This document shows, one piece after another, positions 1 through 7,836 of a stretch of DNA of 64,000 nucleotides. The stretch is taken from positions 620,001 to 684,000 of the forward strand of contig CBDBUX010000011.1 of the NCBI GenBank assembly GCA_965212205.1, written 5' to 3'. How positions within the stretch are numbered: position 1 is the first letter of the stretch; each line of letters begins with the position of its first letter. Both the position numbers and the translations under genes were made by a program. The stretch comes from JAHEJJ01 sp965212205 (lineage in GTDB: Bacteria > Bacteroidota > Bacteroidia > Flavobacteriales > Flavobacteriaceae). The notes under the pieces were generated by a model. The model saw only the letters and a list, made by a program, of their open reading frames with translations, had not been told where the DNA came from and searched no databases.

Positions 1-30
1 TTTTTTTGCATTGGCAGTTAAACCTCGTTT

Positions 31-44
31 GTAACCTAGGTTAC
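31..44. promoter_or_regulatory. Palindromic operator GTAAC-N4-GTTAC, upstream of the persulfide dioxygenase gene
   Basis: A perfect 14-bp palindrome, GTAACCTAGGTTAC, lies 62 bp before the start codon of the first gene. The half sites GTAAC/GTTAC with a 4-bp spacer recur at 6302-6315 upstream of the sulfide:quinone oxidoreductase gene. The geometry (5-bp arms, N4) is that of Crp/Fnr-family sites, but the half-site differs from classical FNR (TTGAT). The regulator is not visible in the window. A minus-strand ATG at 11-9 followed by an A-run could be the start of a divergent gene off the left edge, but only three codons can be seen. Confidence 0.6.
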
Positions 45-66
45 GGGAGATTTCTGGTAATGGCGA

Positions 67-74
67 TAATTTTA
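67..74 (+). promoter_or_regulatory. Candidate -7 element TAATTTTA of the persulfide dioxygenase promoter
   Basis: TAATTTTA fits the Bacteroidota -7 pattern TAnnTTTG except for the last base. Its centre is exactly 33 bp from the centre of the palindrome at 31-44. No TTG is present at the expected -33 position, which fits a promoter that needs an activator. The start codon follows at 106. Inferred from pattern only. Confidence 0.4.
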
Positions 75-105
75 TGATCATTATAAACCAAATAAGTTTT
101 GTAAG

Positions 106-1524
106 ATGAAATTAGAACAGATTTATACCGGATGTTTAGCACATGCCGCATATTACCTAGAAAGTAATGGCGAAGCAGCCATTTTTGATCCACTTAGAGA
201 AGTGGGGCCTTATATCGAACGAGCTCAAAAAGACAATGCTCAAATAAAATATGTTTTTGAAACACATTTTCATGCCGATTTCGTAAGTGGCCACCTCGAC
301 CTCCAAAAGAAGACCGGGGCACAGATTGTCTTTGGCCCAACTGCCAAACCGGGATATGATGCTATTATAGCAGAAGACAACCAGGTTTTTGAAGTAGGAG
401 ACTATAAAGTGAAAGTGATACATACCCCAGGTCATACCATGGAGAGTACCACCTACTTATTGATCGATGAAAATGGTGAGGAACATGGTATCATTACCGG
501 CGACACCTTATTTATTGGGGATGTGGGTAGGCCCGATCTGGCTCAGCATGTTATTTCAGATCTGACTGAAGAAAAACTCGCGGGTCATCTTTACGACTCC
601 TTGAGGAATCGAATCATGCCGCTCAATGATGATCTGATCATCTACCCGAACCATGGAGCAGGTTCAGCCTGCGGTAAAAAGATGAGTGATGAAACCACCG
701 ATACCCTGGGACATCAGAAAAAAGTTAATTATGCATTGCGCGCCGATATGACCAAGGAGGAGTTTATTAAGGAATTACTCACCGGCCTTACCACACCACC
801 AGGATACTTTCCTCAGAACGTTCTAATGAACATCAAAGGATATGAAAGTCTGGATACCATTATGGAACGAGGTGAAAAACCACTTTCACCAGAAGCCTTT
901 GAAGCTGCGGCCAATGAAACAGACGCGCTTATGCTCGATACACGAGATGAAAAAGTTTTTGCTAAAGGATTTGTTCCCAATAGTATTAATATCGCTTTGG
1001 AAGGCAAATATGCCCAATGGGTAGGAGAAATGATACCCGATGTGAAACAACCTATTCTATTGATCACGGATCCTGGAAATGAACAAGAAGCCATAACCAG
1101 ACTGTCGCGTGTTGGTTACGATAATACCCTTGGATACCTGGAAGGTGGATATGAGAGTTGGAAGAAAGCCGGAAAAGAATCAGATCAGGTAGAGCAAATT
1201 ACACCTAAGGAGTTTGAAAAATTGTACGCCAAAGAAAAGCCCCTGGTTTTCGATGTAAGAAAGAAAAGTGAATTCGATTCTGAGCATGTGATAGGTGCAG
1301 TGAACATTCCACTGAATGAGATTAACCAGCATCTGGCTCAATTCCCCAAAAACAAAAAGTTCTATATCCATTGTGAGGGAGGTTATCGCAGTATGGTCGC
1401 CGCTTCGATTCTTAAATCAAGAGGATGGGAAGATTTTGTTGATGTAGCCGATGGAATCAATGGTATAAAAGATGAAACTAAGGTAGATTTATCGGAATAT
1501 GTTGCTCCGACTACCATGTTGTAA
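106..1524 (+). CDS. Persulfide dioxygenase-like metallo-beta-lactamase fold protein fused to two rhodanese domains
   Basis: This 472-residue protein has an ETHE1-like MBL domain at about 1-240, with the metal motif THFHADFVSGH (53-63), HTPGHT (106-111), TGDTLF (131-136) and the persulfide-dioxygenase-type segment around NHGAGSACG (182-190). Two rhodanese domains follow at about 265-355 and 365-460. The second carries the active-site loop HCEGGYRS with Cys423. The first has Asp322 where Cys is expected and is probably inactive. Proteins of this architecture oxidise glutathione or low-molecular-weight persulfides to sulfite and move sulfane sulfur. It probably acts in the cytoplasm, as no signal peptide is seen. 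It sits with a second rhodanese gene and is likely controlled through the palindrome at 31-44. Confidence 0.85.
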   Translation: MKLEQIYTGCLAHAAYYLESNGEAAIFDPLREVGPYIERAQKDNAQIKYVFETHFHADFVSGHLDLQKKTGAQIVFGPTAKPGYDAIIAEDNQVFEVGDYKVKVIHTPGHTMESTTYLLIDENGEEHGIITGDTLFIGDVGRPDLAQHVISDLTEEKLAGHLYDSLRNRIMPLNDDLIIYPNHGAGSACGKKMSDETTDTLGHQKKVNYALRADMTKEEFIKELLTGLTTPPGYFPQNVLMNIKGYESLDTIMERGEKPLSPEAFEAAANETDALMLDTRDEKVFAKGFVPNSINIALEGKYAQWVGEMIPDVKQPILLITDPGNEQEAITRLSRVGYDNTLGYLEGGYESWKKAGKESDQVEQITPKEFEKLYAKEKPLVFDVRKKSEFDSEHVIGAVNIPLNEINQHLAQFPKNKKFYIHCEGGYRSMVAASILKSRGWEDFVDVADGINGIKDETKVDLSEYVAPTTML

Positions 1525-1611
1525 GATTGGTTTATATTGTTTTAGTTGGTTGTTAAGGGGGGTGATGGTAATTTAGTTTACCATCGCCTCCCAATTTTAA
1601 AATTTTATAAG

Positions 1612-1956
1612 ATGACATTTTTTAAATCCTTTTTCAGTCCTCAAAAACAACAGTCGGATAAATTCATAGTTTTGGAGGTCACGGCATACAAGGATGCTGT
1701 AATAAATAAAGATGTCCAGCTAATCGATGTACGGACCCCAAGGGAATATCGAAGTGGTCATCTCGGGAACGCCATCAATATTGATTTCTACAAAACAAAT
1801 CGGTTCGTGGAGGCTTTCGAGACGCTGAACAAGGAGAAACCAGTGTATATTTATTGTCGCTCAGGAGTTAGAAGTGCGAAAGCGGCCAACAAACTCATCG
1901 CTATGGGTTTTCAGAAAATCTATGACCTGGAAGGGGGAATACTGAATTGGCGATAA
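1612..1956 (+). CDS. Single-domain rhodanese-like sulfurtransferase
   Basis: A 114-residue rhodanese domain. It contains the LIDVRTPREYRSGH segment and the active-site loop YCRSGVRS with Cys82, so it should be catalytically competent for sulfane-sulfur transfer. The frame stays open upstream to a TTG at 1546, but the ATG at 1612 gives a normal rhodanese length and follows an A/T-rich leader, so I chose it. It lies 87 bp after the persulfide dioxygenase gene on the same strand and is likely co-transcribed. No signal peptide is convincing, so it is probably cytoplasmic. It may hand sulfur to or from the upstream fusion protein. Confidence 0.85.
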   Translation: MTFFKSFFSPQKQQSDKFIVLEVTAYKDAVINKDVQLIDVRTPREYRSGHLGNAINIDFYKTNRFVEAFETLNKEKPVYIYCRSGVRSAKAANKLIAMGFQKIYDLEGGILNWR

Positions 1957-2024
1957 TTAAAACCCCATTAGAAACCAGTTGTTGAAGCTTATGTAAATAT
2001 ATTCCTGACCAAATTGTTGATACT

Positions 2025-2705
2025 ATGAAAACAATTGGACTTATCGGTGGAACTTCTTGGCATTCTACGCTCGACTATTACCGGCTGATCAATAGCCTTG
2101 TATCTGAAAAGATCGGAACTGAGGGAAATCCACCACTTATTCTCTATAGTCTCAACATTGAGATCATGAGATCTCAAGACTGGGAAAAAATCAACCAGAA
2201 ATATCTGGAAGTAGCCAGGATATTACATAACGCAGGAGCAGAGGCAATTGTGATCTGCGCGAATACGCCACATACAGTATTTAAGTTTGTCCAGCCACAG
2301 ATCGACATTCCTATTTTACATATTGCCGATGCAATTGGAAAATCAGCTGAGGCAGACAATTTGAAGACTTTGGGCCTGTTAGGGAATAAACCCACTATGA
2401 CGGGAGAATTCATTCCCGCATATCTCGACACTCATTTCAAGATCAAAACGCTTATACCCGAGGACATGGGCGTCGCCAGGTCTCATTATTTTGTATCCAA
2501 GGAACTTACCCGGGGTATATTTTCTGATGAAGCCAGGGAATTTTACCTCCGCCAGATCGATGCATTGCAAAAAAGAGGGGCAGAAGGAGTAATCCTCGGT
2601 TGCACAGAACTTCCCATTCTTCTTTCTCAGGAAGACACAAAGGTGCCCTTAATCCCAACCACCCATTTACATGCACAGATGGCCGCAGATTTTATACTCG
2701 GGTAA
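2025..2705 (+). CDS. Aspartate/glutamate racemase family protein
   Basis: A 226-residue cofactor-independent amino acid racemase of the Asp/Glu racemase family (YgeA/RacX-like). It starts with the typical IGLIGGTSW segment. Both catalytic cysteines are present, in VICANTPH (Cys78) and LGCTELPILL (Cys193). It interconverts L and D forms of aspartate, glutamate or a related amino acid; the exact substrate cannot be read from the sequence. It stands alone on the plus strand between the rhodanese gene and the convergent sulfite-oxidation operon, whose last stop is 26 bp away. No terminator hairpin is visible between the convergent ends. Confidence 0.85.
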   Translation: MKTIGLIGGTSWHSTLDYYRLINSLVSEKIGTEGNPPLILYSLNIEIMRSQDWEKINQKYLEVARILHNAGAEAIVICANTPHTVFKFVQPQIDIPILHIADAIGKSAEADNLKTLGLLGNKPTMTGEFIPAYLDTHFKIKTLIPEDMGVARSHYFVSKELTRGIFSDEAREFYLRQIDALQKRGAEGVILGCTELPILLSQEDTKVPLIPTTHLHAQMAADFILG

Positions 2706-2731
2706 TCACGATCTGTAATCGCCCTTCTCCG

Positions 2732-3607
2732 TTATTCTTTTTGCTTGCCAAAACCATAAATGTTCTGGTGAAGGAAATCTTGTGGAAATTTTTCATCACC
2801 AGGAAATCCCAGTTCAATAGTGCCACTGTCTTCAGGGATATAATTCGTTTTAAATATATAGTCCCAAAGACTCAGACTGATCCCGAAGTTAACCCCATAC
2901 GACCCCTTGGGCAGTATATAGGAATGGTGATATAAATGCATTACCGGATTGTTAAAAATATATTTTAAAGGCCCCCAGGTGATTTTAATATTAGAATGAT
3001 TAAAATGCCCGATGGCAATCGCTGCAAAATGAACCACATAGGCCTGTTCGGGTTCAAACCCGCCTAAAATCATCACCCCGAATACTTTTAATGGCTTATA
3101 CAGAATATTTTCCATCCAGTGGTACCTCAGATGAGCCGCGAAACCCATTTCCTTGACCGAGTGATGCACTTTGTGAAAATTCCACAGCACCTTGTACTTA
3201 TGTAATAAGATATGTGTAAACCACTGAACAAAATCCAGGATAATAAAAAATATCAGTAATTGGGCCCAGACAGGAAGCGAGTCCAGGTTTATTATAGACA
3301 AGCTTTTTGCCGTAATCCCCAGATTGGCAAAAAGAAGCTCAAGCACTTTATAGAATCCACTGATGGCAATTGAAAACATGAAGAAATTAAAAAACATGTA
3401 AAAGGCATCGAGCCAGAAATCCCGCCTGAAAATCGATTGCTCCTTCCTCCAGGGAAAAATGATCTCAAGAGACCATACCAAAAGGGAAATAACCACCAAT
3501 CCCCAGAAGTAATTGGTATACCAGGGAACATCAAAAAGTATGGATTTCCAGGTCCATTCTACACTTCCTAAAAACGCATCAACAAAAGCCTCTAAATATT
3601 TCATCAT
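2732..3607 (-). CDS. Sterol desaturase / fatty acid hydroxylase superfamily membrane protein
   Basis: A 291-residue integral membrane di-iron enzyme. The histidine clusters are HILLH (132-136), HKVHH (145-149) and HLYHH (224-228), interspersed with hydrophobic segments at about 33-52, 66-86 and 113-130. Family members hydroxylate or desaturate sterols, fatty acids, sphingolipids or alkylglycerols; the substrate is unknown here. Its start codon overlaps the stop of the upstream sulfurtransferase (ATGATGA at 3607-3601), so it is the last gene of the leftward sulfite dehydrogenase operon. A lipid enzyme in this operon is odd. One inference is a role in sulfonolipid or sphingolipid modification, which Bacteroidota are known to make, but nothing here proves it. 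Confidence 0.8.
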   Translation of the reverse strand: MMKYLEAFVDAFLGSVEWTWKSILFDVPWYTNYFWGLVVISLLVWSLEIIFPWRKEQSIFRRDFWLDAFYMFFNFFMFSIAISGFYKVLELLFANLGITAKSLSIINLDSLPVWAQLLIFFIILDFVQWFTHILLHKYKVLWNFHKVHHSVKEMGFAAHLRYHWMENILYKPLKVFGVMILGGFEPEQAYVVHFAAIAIGHFNHSNIKITWGPLKYIFNNPVMHLYHHSYILPKGSYGVNFGISLSLWDYIFKTNYIPEDSGTIELGFPGDEKFPQDFLHQNIYGFGKQKE

Positions 3608-4554
3608 AACGATTTCGTTTTAATCATACTATCTTGTGCGTAAGGCAAATGGTCGAAGTAACTCCACTCGGTCCAGGAGCCATCATAATTCCGCACATTT
3701 GGATATCCAAGAATTTCAGTCAGTACAAAAGTGGTCAGGGCAGAACGCGACCCTGAATGACAGTAGACCACAATAGTATCTCTTTCTGTTATTCCATATT
3801 TATTATAAATCTTCTTTAACTTGTCTGCAGTTCTGATCTTTTTATGATCCTTGTAGTTAATTGCTTCCGCCCAATCTATATGTATACTTCCTGGAATCCT
3901 GCCTGCTTTTTTTGCTCCATTCTTTTGAACTGCACCCATATACTCATTGGTGGTCCTCGTATCAACGAGGATCATATTATTTTTTTTATCATTCAGGTCA
4001 GCGATTAACTGTTCTTTATCGATCCAGATTTCCTTATTGCCAGTATCTGGGAATTTAAACCTTGTAGGCAGGTAGCTCACATCTTCTTTGCTGAGTTTCT
4101 TGCCAGATGCCTGCCAGGCTTCAAGGCCTCCGTTTAACAAGGACACCTGCTCAAAATTGTAGAATTTAAGCAGCCACCACAGGCGCGCAGCATCCGGGCA
4201 GCCCCTGTCGTCATAAATTACCAGCTTATGTTGCTCGCTGATGCCAAGATCGCCCAGAAGTTTCTCTATAGAATCTTTAGTGGCCATCATTCCTCCATAG
4301 GGATAAGTCTGGTCTTCGAGTTGATCACGCCAAACGTTCACCGCCCCTTCAATATGCCCTTCCTCATAGTATTGCGGCTTTCTCATATCGATAACCCTAA
4401 GCTCCGTTTTCCCCATCCTATTTTGCAATTCCTCAACTTCAATTAACGGTGCCAGTCGGATTGGCTGTACATCGACTATAGGTTGCCCTTTTTCCTTACA
4501 GTTGAGGAAAGACAGAAATAGTATTGTTAATGCTATTTTATTCCTGATAATCAT
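3604..4554 (-). CDS. Periplasmic thiosulfate/3-mercaptopyruvate sulfurtransferase lipoprotein (two rhodanese domains)
   Basis: A 316-residue tandem rhodanese of the SseA/TST type. The N-terminus has a lipoprotein signal with the lipobox cysteine at Cys19 (LSFLNC), so it is probably tethered outside the inner membrane. The N-terminal rhodanese (about 35-150) is the structural half. The C-terminal one carries the active loop VVYCHSGSRS with Cys265, followed by the typical DGSWTEW segment (291-297). It would transfer sulfane sulfur from thiosulfate or mercaptopyruvate, releasing sulfite if the donor is thiosulfate. It overlaps the upstream cytochrome gene by 17 bp and the downstream hydroxylase start by 4 bp, so all belong to one operon with sulfite dehydrogenase. 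Confidence 0.87.
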   Translation of the reverse strand: MIIRNKIALTILFLSFLNCKEKGQPIVDVQPIRLAPLIEVEELQNRMGKTELRVIDMRKPQYYEEGHIEGAVNVWRDQLEDQTYPYGGMMATKDSIEKLLGDLGISEQHKLVIYDDRGCPDAARLWWLLKFYNFEQVSLLNGGLEAWQASGKKLSKEDVSYLPTRFKFPDTGNKEIWIDKEQLIADLNDKKNNMILVDTRTTNEYMGAVQKNGAKKAGRIPGSIHIDWAEAINYKDHKKIRTADKLKKIYNKYGITERDTIVVYCHSGSRSALTTFVLTEILGYPNVRNYDGSWTEWSYFDHLPYAQDSMIKTKSL

Positions 4555-5023
4555 ACCACTGAATATCTTTCAAATTTGCTCTACGCCCTTTCTTTTCAAC
4601 CGGATAATTCGTTACCAGATAGTTAACGATAATCTCTTCATTTTTCCCCAAATCCCATAGATTCTGCGTTTCCTGCATCCATTGGATCGTCGCGAACCAG
4701 CGTTCGCGGCTCATTCTGTTTTGGGTGATCAACAAAGCAGAATGACAATTCGTACAATTGTTAACCACTGCCATCAGCCCTTCGGCCTCTACCAGGCCTG
4801 TTCTCTGATGTACGCCATTTACGATCTTATCAAAATCATCTTCTTCCGGTGTCTCAACCTCAACATATTCCGAGTCGGACGTAGTAGTCCTGAAACTGCT
4901 TAGATCAGGATTGGAGAGAAGGTATAGCACGCCTGCAGCCGTAACAATCATAAATACCATTACGAGCAGCATCAGCCGATAAATGGCACGGGCTTGTTGT
5001 TTAAATTTGCTGTAGTCGTCCAT
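4538..5023 (-). CDS. Membrane-anchored monohaem cytochrome c, partner of sulfite dehydrogenase
   Basis: A 161-residue protein with one N-terminal transmembrane segment (about 17-37) and no cleavage site. An acidic linker precedes a small haem domain with a single CTNCH motif (Cys90, Cys93, His94). The domain is shorter than standard class I cytochromes c; methionines near 104 and 116 are candidate axial ligands. The gene starts 3 bp after the sulfite dehydrogenase stop, so it is the probable electron acceptor, in the way SorB pairs with SorA or SoxD with SoxC. It would pass electrons from the exported molybdoenzyme to the respiratory chain. The pairing is inferred from position. Confidence 0.75.
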   Translation of the reverse strand: MDDYSKFKQQARAIYRLMLLVMVFMIVTAAGVLYLLSNPDLSSFRTTTSDSEYVEVETPEEDDFDKIVNGVHQRTGLVEAEGLMAVVNNCTNCHSALLITQNRMSRERWFATIQWMQETQNLWDLGKNEEIIVNYLVTNYPVEKKGRRANLKDIQWYDYQE

Positions 5024-5026
5024 CGT

Positions 5027-6247
5027 TTACGAAACTTTCACGGCAATCCGGTGACAGGCATTGTTTAAATATCCCTTCGGATTCCAGCCAGGCAGGACCA
5101 TAGGCTGACTCACACCTTTGGAGTCGGTAGCACGACTCCATATTTCATAATATCCCTTTTTTGGAAATGATACCGTGGCTTCAAATCGTTGCCATGCCAA
5201 TCGATTAGCAGGTCGCTTTATTGTACATGAAATCCATGTAGCCCCGAAATCGAGAGAATATTCCATTTTGGATACTTCTAAATCACCTGCCCATGCATGC
5301 CCCCTTATCTTAAGTGACTTTCCGTTGCTTAAGACAGCTCCCGACTTTGGATGCGTGATCAAAGACTTCACCGGCATCGATTCTATGATGCACATATCTT
5401 CATCTTTTACCTTTTCTCCGGGGGCAACCGTGTTGCAGGGTACTCTATAGGAAGTACCAGTCATTTTGGCTCCGTCATGGACCTGGTTCCTGATACTCAA
5501 TCCAGTAAGCCATTTTCCAGATGTGGAGGCCGGCCAACCTCCTGCAATAAGGCGCAGGGGATATCCGTGAACTAGTGGAATATCCTTTCCATTCATCGCG
5601 AAGGCCAATAGGGTTTCTTTTTCCATGGCTTTGGGGATCGGGATTCCCCTGGAAATTGGTTCTTTGTTCGGATCCCTGCTAAGATGAATATCTGCTGCAT
5701 GATAGCCTACATAAACGGCTTCATCTGTTATTCCTACATCCTCCAGCAGATCTGCCAGGCGAATTCCGGTCCATTCTGCACAAGAAACTGCACCAATTGT
5801 CCATTGGTTTCCTTTGGCAGGGGGGTCAAATTCGCTCCGTCCATTCCCCCCGCATTCAAGCGTAAGCTGGTAGGTATGGGTCGAAAATTTTGACTTTAGA
5901 TCATTTAGGGAATAGACTTTCTTCTTGCGTACCGCTTCACCATCGATGGTAAGTGTCCAGTTTTCTACATCAATATTTTCAGGTACCAGGCCGTTATTTC
6001 GAATGAACATGAATTTTTCCGGTGTAATAGCATCATCCAGCAGATGGGCCTGGGCTTCCATGTTCCAGGGCCGGTCGTTGAGTAATATCATCTGTTTGTC
6101 CTTTCGAAAAAGGGTATAGGGATCTGGATCCTGTAATGCCAGGGGAGTATAGCCCTCTGGCATCTTCCAGCCATAGACGACATCCATGCCAATAGCTGCA
6201 GTAAGTGAGCCTAGCACACTTTTTTTAACAAACTTTCGTCTTTCCAC
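5027..6247 (-). CDS. Sulfite dehydrogenase, molybdopterin-dependent (SorA/SoxC-like), Tat-exported
   Basis: A 406-residue sulfite-oxidase-fold protein. The N-terminus has a twin-arginine signal (ERRKFVKKS, residues 2-10). The molybdenum-ligand cysteine is Cys132 in LECGGNGRSEF. HGYPLRLIAGGWPAS (about 217-231) is typical of the Moco domain, and a C-terminal Mo-co dimerisation domain covers about 270-405. It oxidises sulfite to sulfate in the periplasm. No haem motif is present, so it needs a separate cytochrome, which is the next gene. The start codon is GTG; no in-frame ATG precedes the Tat signal. It is the first gene of the leftward operon, divergent from sqr across 122 bp holding the palindrome at 6302-6315. 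Confidence 0.87.
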   Translation of the reverse strand: MERRKFVKKSVLGSLTAAIGMDVVYGWKMPEGYTPLALQDPDPYTLFRKDKQMILLNDRPWNMEAQAHLLDDAITPEKFMFIRNNGLVPENIDVENWTLTIDGEAVRKKKVYSLNDLKSKFSTHTYQLTLECGGNGRSEFDPPAKGNQWTIGAVSCAEWTGIRLADLLEDVGITDEAVYVGYHAADIHLSRDPNKEPISRGIPIPKAMEKETLLAFAMNGKDIPLVHGYPLRLIAGGWPASTSGKWLTGLSIRNQVHDGAKMTGTSYRVPCNTVAPGEKVKDEDMCIIESMPVKSLITHPKSGAVLSNGKSLKIRGHAWAGDLEVSKMEYSLDFGATWISCTIKRPANRLAWQRFEATVSFPKKGYYEIWSRATDSKGVSQPMVLPGWNPKGYLNNACHRIAVKVS

Positions 6248-6301
6248 AAATAGCTATTTTCAAGTTTCCACTAAAATAATCAAATCTTAAAGGATGTACA
6301 C

Positions 6302-6315
6302 GTAACTTTAGTTAC
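6302..6315. promoter_or_regulatory. Second GTAAC-N4-GTTAC operator, between sulfite dehydrogenase and sqr
   Basis: GTAACTTTAGTTAC lies in the 122-bp divergent region. It shares both half sites and the spacer length with the palindrome at 31-44. Its centre is 33 bp from the centre of TACTTTTA (6338-6345) on the sqr side, the same spacing as at the first site. On the minus strand a weaker mirror element, TATTTTAG at 6278-6271, lies 34 bp away. One site may therefore activate both directions. Confidence 0.6.
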
Positions 6316-6337
6316 GCTTGTAATGGTAAAGCTTCCT

Positions 6338-6345
6338 TACTTTTA
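6338..6345 (+). promoter_or_regulatory. Candidate -7 element TACTTTTA of the sqr promoter
   Basis: TACTTTTA matches TAnnTTTG except for the last base. A TTG at 6318-6320 lies 17 bp upstream as a possible -33 element. The start codon is at 6370. With transcription starting about 7 bp after the element, the palindrome would be centred near -41, the class II activator position of the Crp/Fnr family. This is inference from spacing. Confidence 0.45.
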
Positions 6346-6369
6346 TATCAATCACTAAAACAACTTATA

Positions 6370-7632
6370 ATGAAATCGCATTATCAGATCCTCGTTATTG
6401 GCGGCGGCACTGCTGGAATAATGACAGCTGCCCAGTTAAAGCGTTTAGATAAGCGCTACGATCTGGCTATTATAGAACCCGCCGACACTCACTACTACCA
6501 GCCGGCATGGACACTTGTGGGAGCCGGAACCTTTGACTTCAAAAAAACAGCAAAGCCCATGGCCGAGCTTATTCCCAAAGGTGTAGACTGGATCAAGGAC
6601 TACGCAACAGGTTTCGATGCTGAGAATAATGTGGTAAAAACTAAAAGTAGCGGAGACATCAACTACGATTACCTGGTGGTGGCACCCGGCCTGGTCATGG
6701 CACCGGAAATGATCGAAGGATTGCCTGAAGCACTTGAGAAAGGAATTGTATGTAGTAACTATACCGATTCTGAGCATACCTGGGAAACCCTGAAAAAATT
6801 TAAAGGGGGTAATGCCATATTTACACAGCCTACAACACCTATTAAGTGTGGAGGTGCCCCTCAGAAAACCGCTTATCTTGCTGCAGACTACTTTAGAAAA
6901 AAAGGTCTGTTAGAAAAGACTAATGTGATCTTTGCCACCCCTGGAACGGTTATTTTTGGAGTAAAGGAAATTAAGGAGACCCTTACCAAGGTCCTGGACA
7001 GATACGGGATGTATTTTAAGCCGTTCTATGCTCCCTTTAAAATTGATCCGGAAAAGAGGATAGCATACTTCCGGTATACAGCACCTGAAGAAAAGTTCGA
7101 GGAAGTAAAAAGTGGAAACTCCTTGTCGGAAGAAACCCTTGATGATGGGGTTCGGGCAATCCCATTCGATATGCTGCACCTTGCACCACCTCAGAAAGCG
7201 CCCGATTTTGTGCGGAATTCTGACCTGGTCAATGATGCTGGCTGGCTCGATGTAGACCATGGATCTATGCAGCATAATAAATATCCGAATATTTACGGTC
7301 TGGGCGATGTAGCAGCATTACCAACAGCCAAGACCGGAGCAGCAATACGAAAACAAGTACCAATAGTGGTCGATAATATTTCAAAGATGATCCAGGATCA
7401 GGAGGCGAACAATAACTCTTATGATGGCTATTCTTCCTGCCCACTCATAACGGGTTATGGAAAGATGGTACTTGCCGAATTCGACTACAACAATAATTTT
7501 ACACCCGATCCCAAATTGAAACAGATGCTGATATTTAATAGCGCTAAAGAACACTGGAGGCTTTGGATGCTAAAGAAATATGGCCTTCCTTACCTGTACT
7601 GGAATAAAATGATGAAAGGTAAAAAGGTCTAG
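6370..7632 (+). CDS. sqr: Sulfide:quinone oxidoreductase (SQOR-like)
   Basis: A 420-residue flavoprotein of the pyridine nucleotide-disulfide reductase fold. The FAD-binding GGGTAG turn is at 11-16 and the second FAD segment, YGLGDVAALP, at 309-318. The two redox cysteines expected for human-type SQOR are present, in IKCGGAPQK (Cys160) and YSSCPLITGY (Cys357). It oxidises sulfide to a persulfide or polysulfide and reduces quinone, as a monotopic membrane protein; the hydrophobic and aromatic C-terminal tail (about 395-415) may be the membrane anchor. Persulfide formed here is the substrate of the dioxygenase encoded at 106-1524. The gene is divergent from the sulfite dehydrogenase operon and followed by a hairpin terminator. 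Confidence 0.9.
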   Translation: MKSHYQILVIGGGTAGIMTAAQLKRLDKRYDLAIIEPADTHYYQPAWTLVGAGTFDFKKTAKPMAELIPKGVDWIKDYATGFDAENNVVKTKSSGDINYDYLVVAPGLVMAPEMIEGLPEALEKGIVCSNYTDSEHTWETLKKFKGGNAIFTQPTTPIKCGGAPQKTAYLAADYFRKKGLLEKTNVIFATPGTVIFGVKEIKETLTKVLDRYGMYFKPFYAPFKIDPEKRIAYFRYTAPEEKFEEVKSGNSLSEETLDDGVRAIPFDMLHLAPPQKAPDFVRNSDLVNDAGWLDVDHGSMQHNKYPNIYGLGDVAALPTAKTGAAIRKQVPIVVDNISKMIQDQEANNNSYDGYSSCPLITGYGKMVLAEFDYNNNFTPDPKLKQMLIFNSAKEHWRLWMLKKYGLPYLYWNKMMKGKKV

Positions 7633-7639
7633 TACTCTT

Positions 7640-7690
7640 AAAAAGGCCGGTGAATTAATAATACCAGTTCCCTCCACACCGGTCTTTTTT
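7640..7690 (+). terminator. Rho-independent terminator after sqr
   Basis: The arms AAAAAGGCCGGTG (7640-7652) and CACCGGTCTTTTT (from 7677) form a 13-bp stem with one G-T wobble, a 24-nt loop and a terminal T-run. It starts 8 bp after the sqr stop. Confidence 0.7.
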
Positions 7691-7836
7691 GTTAGCTTTT
7701 GTATTTTCACTTTACCCTGTAAATTCCTGATCTTCGTTCGTTCATAAAGAAGTGAATACGTCGGGATATACCCTATTGAAGAGGACTCTTATTCCCCCCT
7801 TTTTACTATATTTAAGTACTACCAATTAGGGCATTT

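Noticed and set aside
2600..2935. 111-codon plus-strand ORF
   Set aside because: It lies across the ends of the racemase and the hydroxylase genes; both real genes have strong motifs.
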